The notes below the pieces were generated by a model, which made no database searches, had not been told where the DNA came from, and worked only from the letters and a program-made list of their open reading frames with translations. Both the position numbers and the translations under genes were made by a program. A DNA stretch of 64,000 nucleotides from Paraspadella gotoi (lineage: Eukaryota; Chaetognatha): the NCBI GenBank assembly GCA_051294375.1, contig CM119265.1, positions 21,390,278-21,454,277 of the forward strand. The letters are read 5' to 3'. Positions 12,031-27,413 of this stretch are shown here, piece after piece; the stretch's first letter is position 1; each line of letters begins with the position of its first letter.

Positions 12031-13836
12031 AATCAGACTGACAGAGACAGAATCGGACGAAGAGGGACGACAGGAAGAAAACAAATTTTGGTCACGTTTC
12101 AGAGATTCATAAAGAACGAAAAGAAAGAGGAAAACTGACAAGGAAAGCCTGACGGAAGAGACAACATGAAAATAATTGGCGCAATAATCCGCGGACAACC
12201 CGTTCCAAAAGAGGAGTGAGGACTCGTCCTTGACAAGTTGATTCTGAAATATCTCTTCTTAAGCTTTTTTTCGTAGCGAAATTAGTTAAATAACACTGCC
12301 TACTGCCTATTTTATTATTATTATAACATTGCGAGATTTTCTAGCTGGATACAATATCCTCTAATCACATCTAATTGATTATTTTTAAATGCCAACGGAA
12401 CCGCGAAAATACGCGCGATCTAGATGAAAGTCTCAAGGTCATTGAAAAAATTAAAGAAGAAAAAGACGAGGCGACTTGGCGGTCTGGGACAGAAGCTAAT
12501 CGAGATGCGTGACCAAGTGCGGGGGCGGATTTTGATTCGAGGCGTCAAGAGCCTTGACGAGGCTAAACTTGATCCTCGACCATCAAATAAAACTCATTTA
12601 GCGGGATGGTCGTTGTTATTGCTGGATTAGAAAACAGACGTATTTGGGAAAATAAAAGATTCAAATATTTAATGATTTCACCAATATTTGAAATAGAGAC
12701 TAATTTTGTATTTAATTTACGTTTTGGAGGTGTATTTTTTTTGTATAAAGGGGATCCGCAGTTAAATAGAGTTTTAGAGAAATGACTCCGGAAGGATTAA
12801 TGTCTAATAATCGCTCAGAAGTGATTCGGTATTTGCATACCAGATGAAAGATAATAATTAATTATTAATTCTACTTACTTTCACCAAAATTAGTTGTTCT
12901 TGGTTTTTTTTAATGTAATACTATATAATATTGGAAAAATAATGAAATCAATGGAACACTCAAACCAAAGATCACAAAAATTTACCGAAACACATTCATA
13001 ACTTTGTTTCCGAATGTGGGGAAGTCACCGACTTTGAGAACGAGTCACTATCCGTCCCTTAGTAGATCTTTTTTTTTCTTCCAGGTCCCCCTTTCCCCAA
13101 GCTGTTTGTGTATCCCCGTTTTCAGAGCAAAACAGTCGTTGTCACGGCAACGGCGTCATCGCGAGCGTTTGCGTTCTTCGCGCTGCATTAACGACCTTCT
13201 TCCCTCGTGTCCTTTGGGAGTTTTCCGTCGCCATAATGACGAGACGGTTTCGTCTTGGCTCGGGCCCTTTCGTCTTGGCGTGGTGACTAAATGTTTTGGA
13301 GATCGCGGCCAAGAGGGTTTACAATGGGCGACCTCGCTTTTTCCTCTAAATAAATTTATTGTCGTTCCTGGAAATGATAATCCTAGCTCGGTTTATACCT
13401 TTATCGTTTGGCACAACGGCAACAATTAATTTGCCTACTTTTATATATTTACAATGTATTATATAAACTGCATAATACATATTTTTTTCCCGAAGCCTAA
13501 ACCTGCGTTTGTGGCATCGATTTTTTTCTCAGTCGGTTTGCGCGTGCCCTGATCCTCTCGAAGTTGGGACGGGACTCGAAAACCCTATTTTCGCGCGTAA
13601 ACGGCAAAAGTTTGTTCAAATATGTCATTTTGTGTATTCCATAAGAGCAAGGAAAATCAAATTTTTTGCTATTTTTTTATATACTATCCCGTATTTAGGT
13701 ATGTGTTTTTTTAACATATTACATAATATGCATATACGCTGTGAGCCTATGGATTAAAATTAGTACGTAATTACTCCATTTTTTTTTAAAGCTGTCTAAA
13801 TAAAGCTTTATAAAAATTAGTGTATAGATAAATAAA

Positions 13837-13838
13837 CA

Positions 13839-13922
<84 letters not shown>

Positions 13923-13964
13923 ATTTAAAAATTAAAAAAAATTAAAAAATAAATAAATAAATAA

Positions 13965-14048
<84 letters not shown>

Positions 14049-14108
14049 ATTTAAAAAAATAAAAAAATAAATAAATAAAAAAATAAATAAATAAAAAAAT
14101 AAATAAAT
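13837..14108. repeat. (AAAT)n tetranucleotide microsatellite
   Basis: About 270 bases of AAAT/TAAA units with two short A-rich interruptions (about 13924-13948 and 14050-14100). Confidence 0.97.
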
Positions 14109-14689
14109 GGTCGTTATGACACAACTTAATGGAGCGCATAAAGAAGACGTCTCCTCGGTTTATCGAACCGTAAACTGCCCCAATTCCCATCTCATAATTT
14201 CCATTCGGTTCCAGAGACCGAATTTTTTTTTTTCGTCGCGCGAGAAATTTTTTTTTTTCTCTATCGCGACGTCGACGCGTCGTTCGTCTTCGCCGCCACG
14301 CCCACAAACGCGCCAGCGAGGACGAGAGAAAATAGTCGACTTTCAAATTGACTTTCAAATCGTATATATTAAACTGAGAGCGCAGAAAAATACGATCCTT
14401 TCTATTTATTTTGCGCAACTATTTTGTTATTCAAAGTCGACTCTTTGATGGCAGAGTCAAAGATCTTCAATAGTAAATTGTCAAATCGTCCATCAAAGCT
14501 TTCAACCGGTAAATAACGACCGAACAAACTCTTTTTTTTTTTTTAAATCCAAATATTCATTTTCGTTTCCAAATCGGAATTTTTTTTTTTTTTTTTTCGT
14601 TAGCAAATTTTCCCGACGGTAGACGAAATGGAAAGTCTGATTGGAATCCTTTCCCGTCGAGAGCTCAAACATTCTGTCCGCTTTTCATC

Positions 14690-15440
14690 TCGTTCTAATT
14701 TTCTTTCCTCCCTTTCCTCTTTTTTCTCCCTTTCCTACCTTGCCTCTCTTTATTCCCTTTCTTCTTTTCCTCTTTCTTCCTTTTCTATATATCTTCCCTT
14801 GCCTCTATTTCCTCCCTTTCTTCTCTTTCTCCCTTTCCTCTCTTTTCTCACCTTCTTCTCTTTTCTTCTTTTCCTATCTTTCCTCCTTTCCTTCTTTTCT
14901 CCCTTTCCTACCTTGCCTCTCTTTATTCCCTTTCTTCTTTTCCCCTTTCTTCCTCTTTCTATATATCTTCCCTTGCCTCTATTTCCTCCTTTTCTTCTCT
15001 TTTCTCCCTTTCCTCTCTTTTCTCACCTTCTTCTCTTTCCTCCCTTTCCTATCTTTCCTCCCTTTCCTCTTTTTTCTCCCTTTTCTCCTTGCCTCTCTTT
15101 ATTCCCTTTCTTCTTTTCCCCTTTCTTCCCTTTTCTATATATCTTCCCTTGCCTCTATTTCCTCCCTTTCTTCTCTTTCTCCCTTTCCTCTCTTTTCTCA
15201 CCTTCTTCTCTTTTCTTCTTTTCCTATCTTTCCTCCCTTTCCTCTCTTTTCTCCCTTTCCTACCTTGCCTCTCTTTATTCCCTTTCTTCTTTTCCCCTTT
15301 CTTCCCTTTTCTCTATTTCTTCCCTTGCCTCTATTTCCTCCTTTTCTTCTCTTTTCTCCCTTTTCTCTCTTTTCTCACCTTCTTCTCTTTTTTTCTTTTC
15401 CTCTCTTTCCTCTCTTTCCTATCTTTCCGAGAATTTTAAA
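14690..15440. repeat. Homopyrimidine minisatellite with ~175-bp higher-order period
   Basis: About 750 bases are almost only C and T on the plus strand. A marker motif, (TA)TATCTTCCCTTGCCTC, recurs at about 14786, 14960, 15136 and 15311, spacings of 174, 176 and 175 bp, so the array has about four long units made of shorter CCTTTC-type blocks. Open frames in several registers are Phe/Leu/Ser-rich by-products of the composition. Long mirror-like homopurine-homopyrimidine tracts can form triple-stranded H-DNA. Confidence 0.85.
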
Positions 15441-17330
15441 TTTTTATTCTGATCTAACTCTTTTCGCTTTTCCTACGAAGTGAGTGAGCAAAATATCTAT
15501 TTTTCTTGATTGTCTCGATTTTGCTCACATCTGTTTTTAGTCTACCACATTTCGGCTTGCCCTTGTCCGGCAAGAAATGAGATGCTACCACATTCTTATC
15601 TAAAAATCTCTTCACGAGAAAAAAAAATTGTTTCATTCATCTCATTCAGAATATGATACCATAACGACGATTCCAGACATTAGACTTTCTATGGCTTCAT
15701 AATTTTTGAATTCTCGTTCCCACGTTTCTCTGTCAGAGATCAACCATTCCATTCCTCTTTTCTTCAGACTCCTTTTTCTTTTTCTTTTTTTTTTTTTGGC
15801 AAGAGATCCGACTTTTTCTTCGCCCTTCGTCTCGTCTTCTTCGTCCTTCATCCGTGAGACATCACAAAAAATGCCCATTGCCCGTAGCTCGCGCGTCTCA
15901 TACAATTAAATATATATCGCTCATCTCTGCATTTTTTTTCTCTCTTACACATTTCACCGACATACAAAATTAATATGTTCTGAAAAACTTAAAAAGCGTT
16001 ATAAATATTTTATTTCAACTGTAGCATTTTCCCTTTTTCCGAATTTAATAATTTATCTTTTTTTACGTCTTCACTAGATTAATATATATATATATATTTT
16101 ATTTTTCATTGACACGGTTTTTCCCCATCCTTCACTCTCATCAACCTTCTCATTCCCTCAGCAGTTAAAAACCATTCCACCATGATTATTCATTTTCTCC
16201 TCTACTGCATTCAATATTTCCTCCTCTTTTTTTTCCTCCCTCAGCGCCATCCCTATTCGGCCTCTTCCTCTTCCTCCTCCTCCTCCTCCCTTCTCCCCCT
16301 CCCCACTTTGGCGCATCCCGATTGACTCGTCCCAGTCTTTCTCTCTCCTTTTGCCTGGTGAGTTTTTTCTCTACTTTTTTATTCTTTTTTTTTCTTTTCA
16401 ATGAAAATAATGACGTTGCCTTTGGTTCCCATCGTCCGAACGCTCGTTCGCTCATCTTTTTTCGGTTTTTATGTCCTCGGAATGTTCTCGGATGGTTCAT
16501 GGCATTTTTTTTTCGTCCTTTATTCGATATTGCCGTCTTTGTCCTTAATTTGTCCGCGTTCCTTTTTTTTCATGGTTAACCAAATTTATAAATATTTATA
16601 AAAACAAAACAAAAAAGTAACATTTGAAAGGCAAAAAGCTCCTTTTGCTTTTCAAATGATACTTTTTTGTTTCCTTAATTAGTTTCAAGAAATAATTTAT
16701 TCCCTCGTTCAAATGTTCTTTTAATTTCTTAGGATTTCAATCCAATTTTTAATAAAAGTTTTATGATCCAATTTTTAAAAAAACCATTAAAAAAGTCTTT
16801 CATCCTTCCTTAACTTTTTGTTTTTCTCCGTTTTTTTATTAGCAATTTCTATTTATAGGCGCGAGACGGTTTTATTGCATCTTTCCTCCCTTCCTCTCCC
16901 ATTCGCCATTCTGCTCGCCTTTTTTTTTCATTGCGACTTTGTTTAGCTTGGTTTTCCTTCCAAGTTCTGGCAGGAAGTGAGAGCTGCTGACGCGGTTGGT
17001 ATCTTTAGCGGCTCCGTTGGCGCAACAGCGTCTGTTGGCGTAAACGAGCCCGATGACGTAAATGGGACCTCTGGCGCGGATGATGACGACGGCGCCGTGT
17101 TCCATCGGGCTTCGCCCACTCGCGAGCAAACGCTGCTTTTTCTGCTCTGATTAATTTTATCACCATCTTCGCCGCTTATTTGAAGCGTCTTTCGGTTTTA
17201 GGTTTTTGAGATGATCTAGAAAAAAAATGTTAACTACGTAATTTAAACACTACCACTAAATGTCAATAAATGACTTTGTACAATTTTAATTATAATGTGC
17301 CCTTCGATTAAAGAAACCTTTATGATTTTT

Positions 17331-17384
17331 TATATGAAATTGGTACAACCAATATAAAAATTATCCATTCATTTAATAAATAAG
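17331..17384 (-). repeat. Dispersed ~50-bp repeat, copy 2 (inverted)
   Basis: Reverse-complement match to 10164-10215, with only one or two differences over about 50 bases. Confidence 0.7.
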
Positions 17385-18958
17385 CTATCTTGCCCCTGAC
17401 TTTGGACAGGCTTTGGTGGTTTAAGGCCTCCATCACTCTTACAAGATAATTACATAGCAGGTCCCTGCAAGCTTTATATAACTTTTATAAGTTCATATAA
17501 TAAAATAGTGTGAACTATTCTATAACCAAATATCGAAAAGATTTGATTGCTTTTTAATGAGTTAGGACTAAAAATATAAGCGTTCAAGACTGAATAATTT
17601 TTTTGATTTTATCAGAATTCAAAATTCAAACCACAGCTGACTTTCACCTAACCTCGAGCCGTAAATGCGACCCATAACGATAACTAATGCACAAGATGAA
17701 TGTTTTTTCGATCTCCAGTTTCGAGTTGTAGTTCGTAACCAGAGGATAAACTTTGCCTTCCTTATTTCGAAGCCAACCAGCGGATAACTTTCCCCCCCCC
17801 CTCAACCCTTCGCTCTCGGCGAATCCGACGGTTTTATATTTATTCGCCGACATTTTTTTGTGTGTGTGTTTTGTTGACTCCCTCTCTCGCTCTCGCAGTT
17901 ATTTACGCTCATCTGGCTCCATTTGTGACTATTCATTCACCAAATAACTTTCCTTACCAAGTTATTTCCACATCCATCCACGCCTTCCTCTAACCATTTC
18001 CCCCCCCCCCCACTACCCCCCAAACGGCCATTTTCGGATCACAGCTTCATCACATCAGTCGATTCGTCACACTCTTTCTCGGCTCACGGCTGAAACTCTT
18101 TCGACTGAGCCGAGCTTAAATTCACAAAAATCCGTCGCATTTTTCATCTCGGGCGTTGGCTTCGACACTGGATTATCGGACGTCGGACGACTACATCGTT
18201 AGTATTTTAATTCATATGTTTCATAAGATTATTAATAACTAACGACTTCTATGAAAAAGTTGCGTTCGTGACCACTTGAGTACACACTACACAATGTCGT
18301 TTCATTAGAATCATGTTATCGACGTGGTCATTTTCTGAGTGGGTCATTAAGCGATCGCCGAATCGTTACGACTTTATGGTCCTAATCTTCGTACATATTT
18401 CCGAGTCGAAAACTGCCCAGAGATAGAGATTTTTCCTTTTTCCCGACCGATATTCTTCTTCATTAGGATTCATCCTTTTCCCTGCAGTCTCTCTCTCTCT
18501 CTCTCAGCTCCGTCTCTTGTCTCCAGGTTTTTCTCGTCTCTGGAGCACATCGGCGGGCCGATTAATCTTTATGAAAAGATGACGAAGCGAGGAGCGCTCT
18601 CTTTTTTCCCAGAATTTATTTCCATTACTCAATAATTGTGTCAATTTCACAAACATTAACATTTAAAGACTTGTTTTTCATCTACAATTGTTGGTTAGTT
18701 GGTTGGTTTCGTTCGATAATCATAAAGACTAAACTGCCGTTTTGCTTTCCTTGTCGCGCCCAGCCGGTAATGAATCTGTTACGTTGTATGTATTAAGAAA
18801 AACGAACCATTATTGGACGCTAACGACCAAAAATCATCCTTACCGTCATCTCATTTCCATTTCGTCCCTCTGACGGTCGTCGACGCTTCCACTGTTTGTT
18901 TTTGTTCTCGATCAAAATTCACCCATTTCCGCTTTCGTTCACAGCGTAACAGACCATC

Positions 18959-21879
<2,921 letters not shown>

Positions 21880-22483
21880 TTACTATAGTAGTATTTACTA
21901 TTTACTAATTCGCTGATTTTGATTTTATACAAATAACTAATCCAATTACTGTGCACCAAATTCATTATTCAATCAATTAAACCTAACGAAATCACCGATA
22001 TGCCAATATAAAAACAAATCCAATGCTTGAATAACATGTAAATGTAGCTAATGGACAAAAACTGCTCGTCTTTACAGTCAGAAAGGGTAGCCGCACGAAC
22101 GAGTGGGCAAAGGGCTCGAGACGCGAGGAGTTCCAGTTTGGTGACATGAATCTTTATCACGGACTATCCGACCATCGTTAACGGCACTGTGCACTAGTCA
22201 GATCTGGCGCAGGATTCTTGTTATTTTTTCTTTAGTTTTTACTCTTGCTATGACTGGTTCCCTTGGAGACATTTTTTTCACAAAATTGCATCGTGGCTAC
22301 AAAATTGAATCGAGCATTCATTATTAGAGCAATGACGTAAGAAAACAAGGGTGAAAATACAAAAAAAAAGACAAAGTTCATCATAATGATTTCCATCGCT
22401 CTTTTCGAGATGGAAAAGAATGAGTTTGATTTTAAAACTCAAACGAAGTTATATGATAGAGAATTCATTATCTAATATCTAAG
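21880..22483. other. Convergent intergenic region DDAH/TDP2
   Basis: About 600 bases separate the two convergent stop codons. I see no canonical AATAAA close to either stop and no other recognisable feature. Confidence 0.6.
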
Positions 22484-24449
22484 CTAAGCGTTTATGTCAA
22501 GGTGAGCTAAAATTGCCCAATGATCGCTGCAATATCGCTGGCAGTTGCTTAGTCTCTTGATCCCCGCGAGCTCAAAATAGACCGGCTTCAAGGTCGCCGA
22601 TCTGTCGGGCGCTTGACGGAGGTAAAGGCGATCGAATCGACTTCGGCACTTAAATTTCACGTTCGGATTCATCTCCTTGGAGAAACAGAGGACAAAATCG
22701 TTGTGTATGTGAAAAGATCATGCGCCCTTCGGACAGGGGCCAGTGATAAACGAAAGATGACATGTACTTTGTTATCGTTTAACGCCATGTCCCACGTAAA
22801 GCGAGCCTCTTTGCGTTTTCCGCCTGCTTCCCAGAGATCGACGACGTGGGGCGGAAGTCCTCCTATTTTCTCCAACTCGGAGTCGCGAATGTTAAGGTCG
22901 CCCCCGAATATCACAAACCTGCTCGAAAAAATATGCACGTTGATCAATGCTCATTTGCGAAATTTAAAAAAAGTTAAGTAAAACCTTTTTGGCTCGGGGG
23001 GTGACGACATATGTTGAAAACAAATTTTAAGCTGTCTCTGCCTTTCCGTCGAATAAGACTGAATAAACGTACACGTAAATCATATTAAATGTTAAGGTCT
23101 CGAACTCCAATTTTTATTTAAATTTTTTTTTATTTCAAACGTCAAAATTGAAAAATACTATAAATACCAGGATGAATTTCATAAAAGATTCAAATATTCT
23201 TTAAATGTACCATAAATTTCCGCCTACCTTCATGCTTTCGAGGTGCGACGTCATGAGCATTATGTCAACGCCCCGAAGACGGCATTTGACCATCAATAGA
23301 TGGCGACCCATTCTCGATTGACCGAAGGGTTCAATACAGTGGTCTTGATAAGTAGCTATCAAAGGATGAATGCGCGGCTTTAGTTAACAACTCGGTTCAA
23401 ATACGAAAAAAAGGATATAATATAATAAATAATAGCATAAAATGAAATGAGTTAACGGTTTGTAACCAGTAGTGTTTTTAAGCAGCACGACGACAAAGTA
23501 TCCTTCTCCACCGGCGGGAATGCACTTGAAGTTGACCAGCGTTGACTCGATGATTGAGTAGGAATCGGGCACCACTTCTTGAAGGAAAACGACGTCGGGA
23601 TCCTCGCGTTCGATCTCCATGCATACGCCTGAGACCAAAAGTTTGAAGTCGTCTAATAGTTGTCAAAGTTTTGAGCGAGGACGAGCGCTCACAGTTCTAC
23701 ACCTTTGGTACGCATGATTAGAGAACCGGTGTCTAAGCCGTCGACATTCCACGACAGAATTCTCATCCGACGAGGATTGCTCGAATCTGAAAACAAATCG
23801 GAAAATCAAGTTGAAATAAGTTTGAGCAAACAATGTCGGTAATTAATTATGTATTGGAAGAACTTTAAAGTGGTTTAAACATTTACTTGCGGAAGAATGC
23901 GAAGAGTTTTCACCTTGTTCTTTGCCAGTCCTAAAAAATCCATCAATCAATTATTCATTTAAATTTCAACTTTCATTCCACGTTTCCCGAACGGGAATTA
24001 AAACCAATTACTAAAATGGCAATAATTTTTGACAATTCGTCCAAACAACTCGTTTTCCTTGGCTCGCGAACCTGGAAGGTATGAGAGCGACGCTGTCAGA
24101 GTTTTCTCCCTCTCCGCTCACTACGACGAAGGAGGAATTGGAGGTCAAGGCGTTTTTCTCTTGATCCGCGAAGTATTTATTGACAGCCGGTTCCAAGCGC
24201 CACTTCACGTCTGTTCGGCCCGATATTAAAATGAATCGCCACGGAAACGTCGCTCGATCGTCAAGTAAAGGTTGAACCTTGCAGATAGAACATGGCGAGG
24301 GCGGTGTCGGTTCCGGTGATGTCAGCGAACTGTTCACTTGCCTCTTGACATTCTTGCGGGGACGGGATTGACTCGTCTTCGTCGTCCTTTACAGGATCGG
24401 CGGTTCCCGTTTTTTCTCCGCTCATGCCGAACCTGAGGAAAGGGAGCAA
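22484..24449 (-). CDS. TDP2: Tyrosyl-DNA phosphodiesterase 2 (TDP2)
   Basis: TDP2 removes trapped topoisomerase II by cleaving the 5'-phosphotyrosyl bond, in the nucleus. Nine exons on the minus strand (24449-24278, 24210-24072, 23930-23887, 23786-23703, 23628-23467, 23355-23228, 23058-22985, 22918-22768, 22675-22484) join in frame into 381 residues (human: 362). The first two exons encode a UBA-like N-terminal domain (FADITGTDTALAMFYLQ...). The endonuclease/exonuclease/phosphatase fold follows, with the catalytic motifs intact: SWNVDGLD (Asn132), VFLQEVVPDSY (Glu164), MTSHLES, FGGDLNIRD (Asp275) and CSDHW (His370). The hallmark RFDRLYLR block is also present. An in-frame ATG at 24425 (MSGEKTG) may be the true start. 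The gene is convergent with DDAH. Fully conserved active-site residues predict a working enzyme. Confidence 0.95.
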
Positions 24450-25730
24450 ACGGTGAAGATTTATGGATATAGTTATTCATTTTGAAGAAAAACGATTCTT
24501 TGTTGCGAGATAAGACTTTTTAAAATTTACTATTAAATTATCTCGTACTATTCGGTATCGCATATGATTCCCTATACTATAGCTTTCAATTTTCGAAGCA
24601 AAATGAAAATCCTAACCACAGTAAAGCACAACGTTTATCTCAGACAAAAGAACATCTTACGATTCTACGTTTTTCGTCTATCTCATATTAACAATTACCG
24701 CTACTCTTTCAATCAGGACATGACTAATCTAGAAAATATGTTTATGAAAACGATTTTTGACAATAAGAAACTAATGAACGTTAAGGGAAAACTTACAATA
24801 GTTTCACTAAAAAACTCGGAAGCCAATTATTTCGAACCCTCTTGACTTGAACCTAGATATAATTTCTGTGAAACTGGAGCAATTTTGATTCGAAAACAGA
24901 AATAAATCGACCAGCACAACTTATGAACTATCGAATTTGTTTTGGTAAATCGACACGAATATTAATTGAAATAAATATTAGTAAATTAAAGTTCATTTTC
25001 CAGGACTTCGCTAATGCTACTAGAAAAATTCATTATCTAGTGTAAATTCAATAGTTATAATCTATACAAACTATGAATAAGAATCAAAAGGAATAATCAG
25101 AGGCACTGAATTCTAACAGAGCCACGGCTATATAAATTTCTGAGCAATAACAGCTGCAACAAGAAGCAATAATTTGAACCACGATCATGATAATATAAAT
25201 CAGACAGGATTGACGATAGTAATCAAGGAGAACAGAGAAATATCTAATTTGAATTTTTCCCGCATCATGCATTAACAATAAACATGAAAAACATCTTAGT
25301 TAAAAATTCTGGGACTAAAATAATCTAGTGGTATAAAAAATACAACCAGGATCATCTTGCTGAGCGGCAAAAACGATCCAGCGATGAAGTATAAAACTGG
25401 AATTTTTAGGATGAGAGACTATTTTATAAATTTACATTCTCGTAGTCCAAAAATAACATTAGAAAAGATGCTATAAAAAGAAAAGTTTGGTAATATAGAC
25501 AATGATAATGAGTTTGTTACACGAATTCACCGTTCTCGTCACTGAGAAAAGAAATGAAAAATATTTGAAAAATCAACGAATCGCAGCGCAAAAAACTATG
25601 AAATTTGCAGAAATATTTGTCTTTTTTTAACTTATGCGCTGAGAAAAAGAACTACAGATTTCAAAATTTGTAATTTGAAGTATTAGCACGATCTCCCTTC
25701 AATTATATTCCAAGCATAAAGAGGCAATTT
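24450..25730. other. Intergenic AT-rich region, TDP2 to tetraspanin
   Basis: About 1.3 kb of AT-rich sequence with a few short open frames that have no recognisable content. It should contain the TDP2 promoter and the tetraspanin 3' UTR. Confidence 0.6.
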
Positions 25731-26888
25731 CTATAACCGTTCCTCCTGGAACCGCCTTCCGTCCGCCGCGGCGACGGAATATTGTTCGCCCGATTTTTTA
25801 TCCTTCCATCTGATCTTCAGAATCTCGAAGACGGCCAGAAGAACGCAAACGATTTCGTAGATGATGAAAACGGAAAAGATTCCCAACAGCTTCCCCTTGT
25901 TGGCGCTTAGAAGTTCGGAAATTCTCTGATAACATCCCACCTTCATCCAGGTGTTCTCCTCCGAGGGCTCGAAGAGGCAGCGCTTGTTCTGGGCGGTGAA
26001 CTTCTGGTAATCCTCGCTGATGTCCATCTTGCAACAGGTGGCCGGGTAAGTGAACTCAAATCCGATCTCCATCAGTTTATTCTGCTTCCAGAATCCGTTG
26101 GTCCGAACGACGAAGTCGCTGCCGTTGTTGACCCCGCAGCACTTGAGCACCATGTTGAGTGCGTCGAAGGCGAAGGAGTAAGCGTTGCGGTGCTCGCCCG
26201 TAGGGTTGGCGCCGATATATTTTTCATCGAGGGTGTCGGTCATCCAGGAGCGGACCTTCTCTCCGTAGTACGGAGCATGATCTACGAAGGAGCAGACGGG
26301 AATGAGTTGGCAGAGGAGAAAGACGATCATCATCATGATGTAGACGATAAGGCAGAAGGGTTCCCGGGCGCACTCGGCCACGATGCCGAAAAGCGCTATC
26401 CCGAAAAAAGTGGCGCCGACGCCGAGGAGGCATTCGAAGGTGGTTTCCAGGAGCACCACCATCTCACTATCGTCGCGCTCCACCTCGAAAAATTCGGCCG
26501 TCTGGCTGCGGATCCAAACGGCGGCGCCGGTGAGGCAGCCACCGAATATGAGAAGAACGACGTTGAAAATGAAGAAAAGATAGCGAGTGCTGCGTTTGCA
26601 GCACTTTTTTGCCTTCTTCTTCATGTCGCGCCGTTCCTCGGGGGTACGTTGACGCCAGGGTTGACTAAGGAACCGGCGATTGGAGGGCGGAGGATCCGGG
26701 TCGGAAGGCGATGGCGCCGTCGGCGGGAGAAACTCGGCTCTAGAAGCGTAGCCTTCCTCCAATCGGCGTTTCTCCTCCCGGCCGTCGATTGTGCGGCGAG
26801 GATCGTCGTCAGGGTCGCGTTCGCGGCCGCGCCGACTCGGGCCGTCACCGCCCAGCCTCAATTTTCGCAATAAATTGTCCCAATTCAT
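25731..26888 (-). CDS. Tetraspanin family membrane protein, intronless, with long N-terminal extension
   Basis: Tetraspanins are four-pass membrane proteins that organise adhesion and signalling complexes. This 385-codon frame is uninterrupted. Four hydrophobic segments lie at about residues 103-125, 151-173, 177-200 and 334-357. The large extracellular loop (about 201-333) has the diagnostic CCG at 250-252, a second Cys pair in YPATCC (285-286) and Cys304 and Cys319, giving six loop cysteines. There is one NGS glycosylation sequon at 255. Juxtamembrane Cys96-Cys97 are likely palmitoylation sites. The first 88 residues are an unusual charged, Pro/Arg/Asp-rich cytoplasmic tail; Met89 (MKKKAKKCC) would give a more standard start, and which start is used is open. 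Lack of introns contrasts with the gene's neighbours and could mean retroposition or intron loss. Confidence 0.93.
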   Translation of the reverse strand: MNWDNLLRKLRLGGDGPSRRGRERDPDDDPRRTIDGREEKRRLEEGYASRAEFLPPTAPSPSDPDPPPSNRRFLSQPWRQRTPEERRDMKKKAKKCCKRSTRYLFFIFNVVLLIFGGCLTGAAVWIRSQTAEFFEVERDDSEMVVLLETTFECLLGVGATFFGIALFGIVAECAREPFCLIVYIMMMIVFLLCQLIPVCSFVDHAPYYGEKVRSWMTDTLDEKYIGANPTGEHRNAYSFAFDALNMVLKCCGVNNGSDFVVRTNGFWKQNKLMEIGFEFTYPATCCKMDISEDYQKFTAQNKRCLFEPSEENTWMKVGCYQRISELLSANKGKLLGIFSVFIIYEIVCVLLAVFEILKIRWKDKKSGEQYSVAAADGRRFQEERL

Positions 26889-27413
26889 TGCGACAGTCTT
26901 GCTTTTTTTTTATTCTGATCGTTTTTGGTCTGAGAACAGCGAAGCAGATAATCCGAGCCCAAGGAAGACTTAGGATGGTTTACTTGGGAATTCTCGTTGA
27001 TGGAAAGTGACCATCTTGGTATATACAATATCTAAAAAAAAAATTAAAAAAATATGTATAACGAAGGTAAAATTAATAGTTTTTCTCAACTTACAAAAAG
27101 CACTTTACACATAAAATACTACATGCGATTTCTTTTCTAAAGATTGAGGTTTCTGAAAAAGCAATATTTCAGATAGCATAAAGAAAATTAATATGGCAGT
27201 AAAAACAATTTATTTTAAAGTAAAATAACAAATATAAAGTGGAAAGAGATTTGTTTTAATAAAGTTTATTTTTACATTACTGTTCTATTTCTCCTAATCG
27301 TGACAGTTTGATCAGCTAAAAGTTCGATCAGTATCCGCTTTTATTTTTGAGTCGGATCTTCTTATCAGCATTTCCCGACTCTATAATCCACTTTGTCGGA
27401 CCGTCGGTCCGAA

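Larger units (their letters stand above)
11874..18958. other. Gene-poor spacer between the Gly-rich gene and DDAH
   Basis: No convincing gene. Contents: (GA)n at 11983-12026; (AAAT)n at 13837-14108; a homopyrimidine tandem array at 14690-15440; pyrimidine-rich DNA to about 16370; the second copy of the 50-bp dispersed repeat (17331-17384); and homopolymer C runs near 17788 and 18000. A small GC-rich patch at 16960-17125 has an open minus-strand frame but no clear splice sites or family resemblance. The last 800 bases should hold the DDAH promoter; I see no clear TATA box. Confidence 0.6.

Noticed and set aside
13004-13429. 141-codon plus-strand open frame
   Set aside because: Mixed composition without a start context, domains or splice partners.
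13942-14418. Open frame encoding Ile/Tyr/Leu/Phe repeats
   Set aside because: Created by the (AAAT)n microsatellite read on the minus strand.
14628-15483. Two overlapping frames of about 275 codons rich in Phe, Leu, Ser and Pro
   Set aside because: Both frames lie in the homopyrimidine array, where stops cannot occur; compositional, not coding.
16872-17129. GC-rich minus-strand open frame with a plausible-looking sequence
   Set aside because: It begins at TTG, has no clear splice sites in the right phase and resembles no family I know. Kept only as a weak candidate exon.
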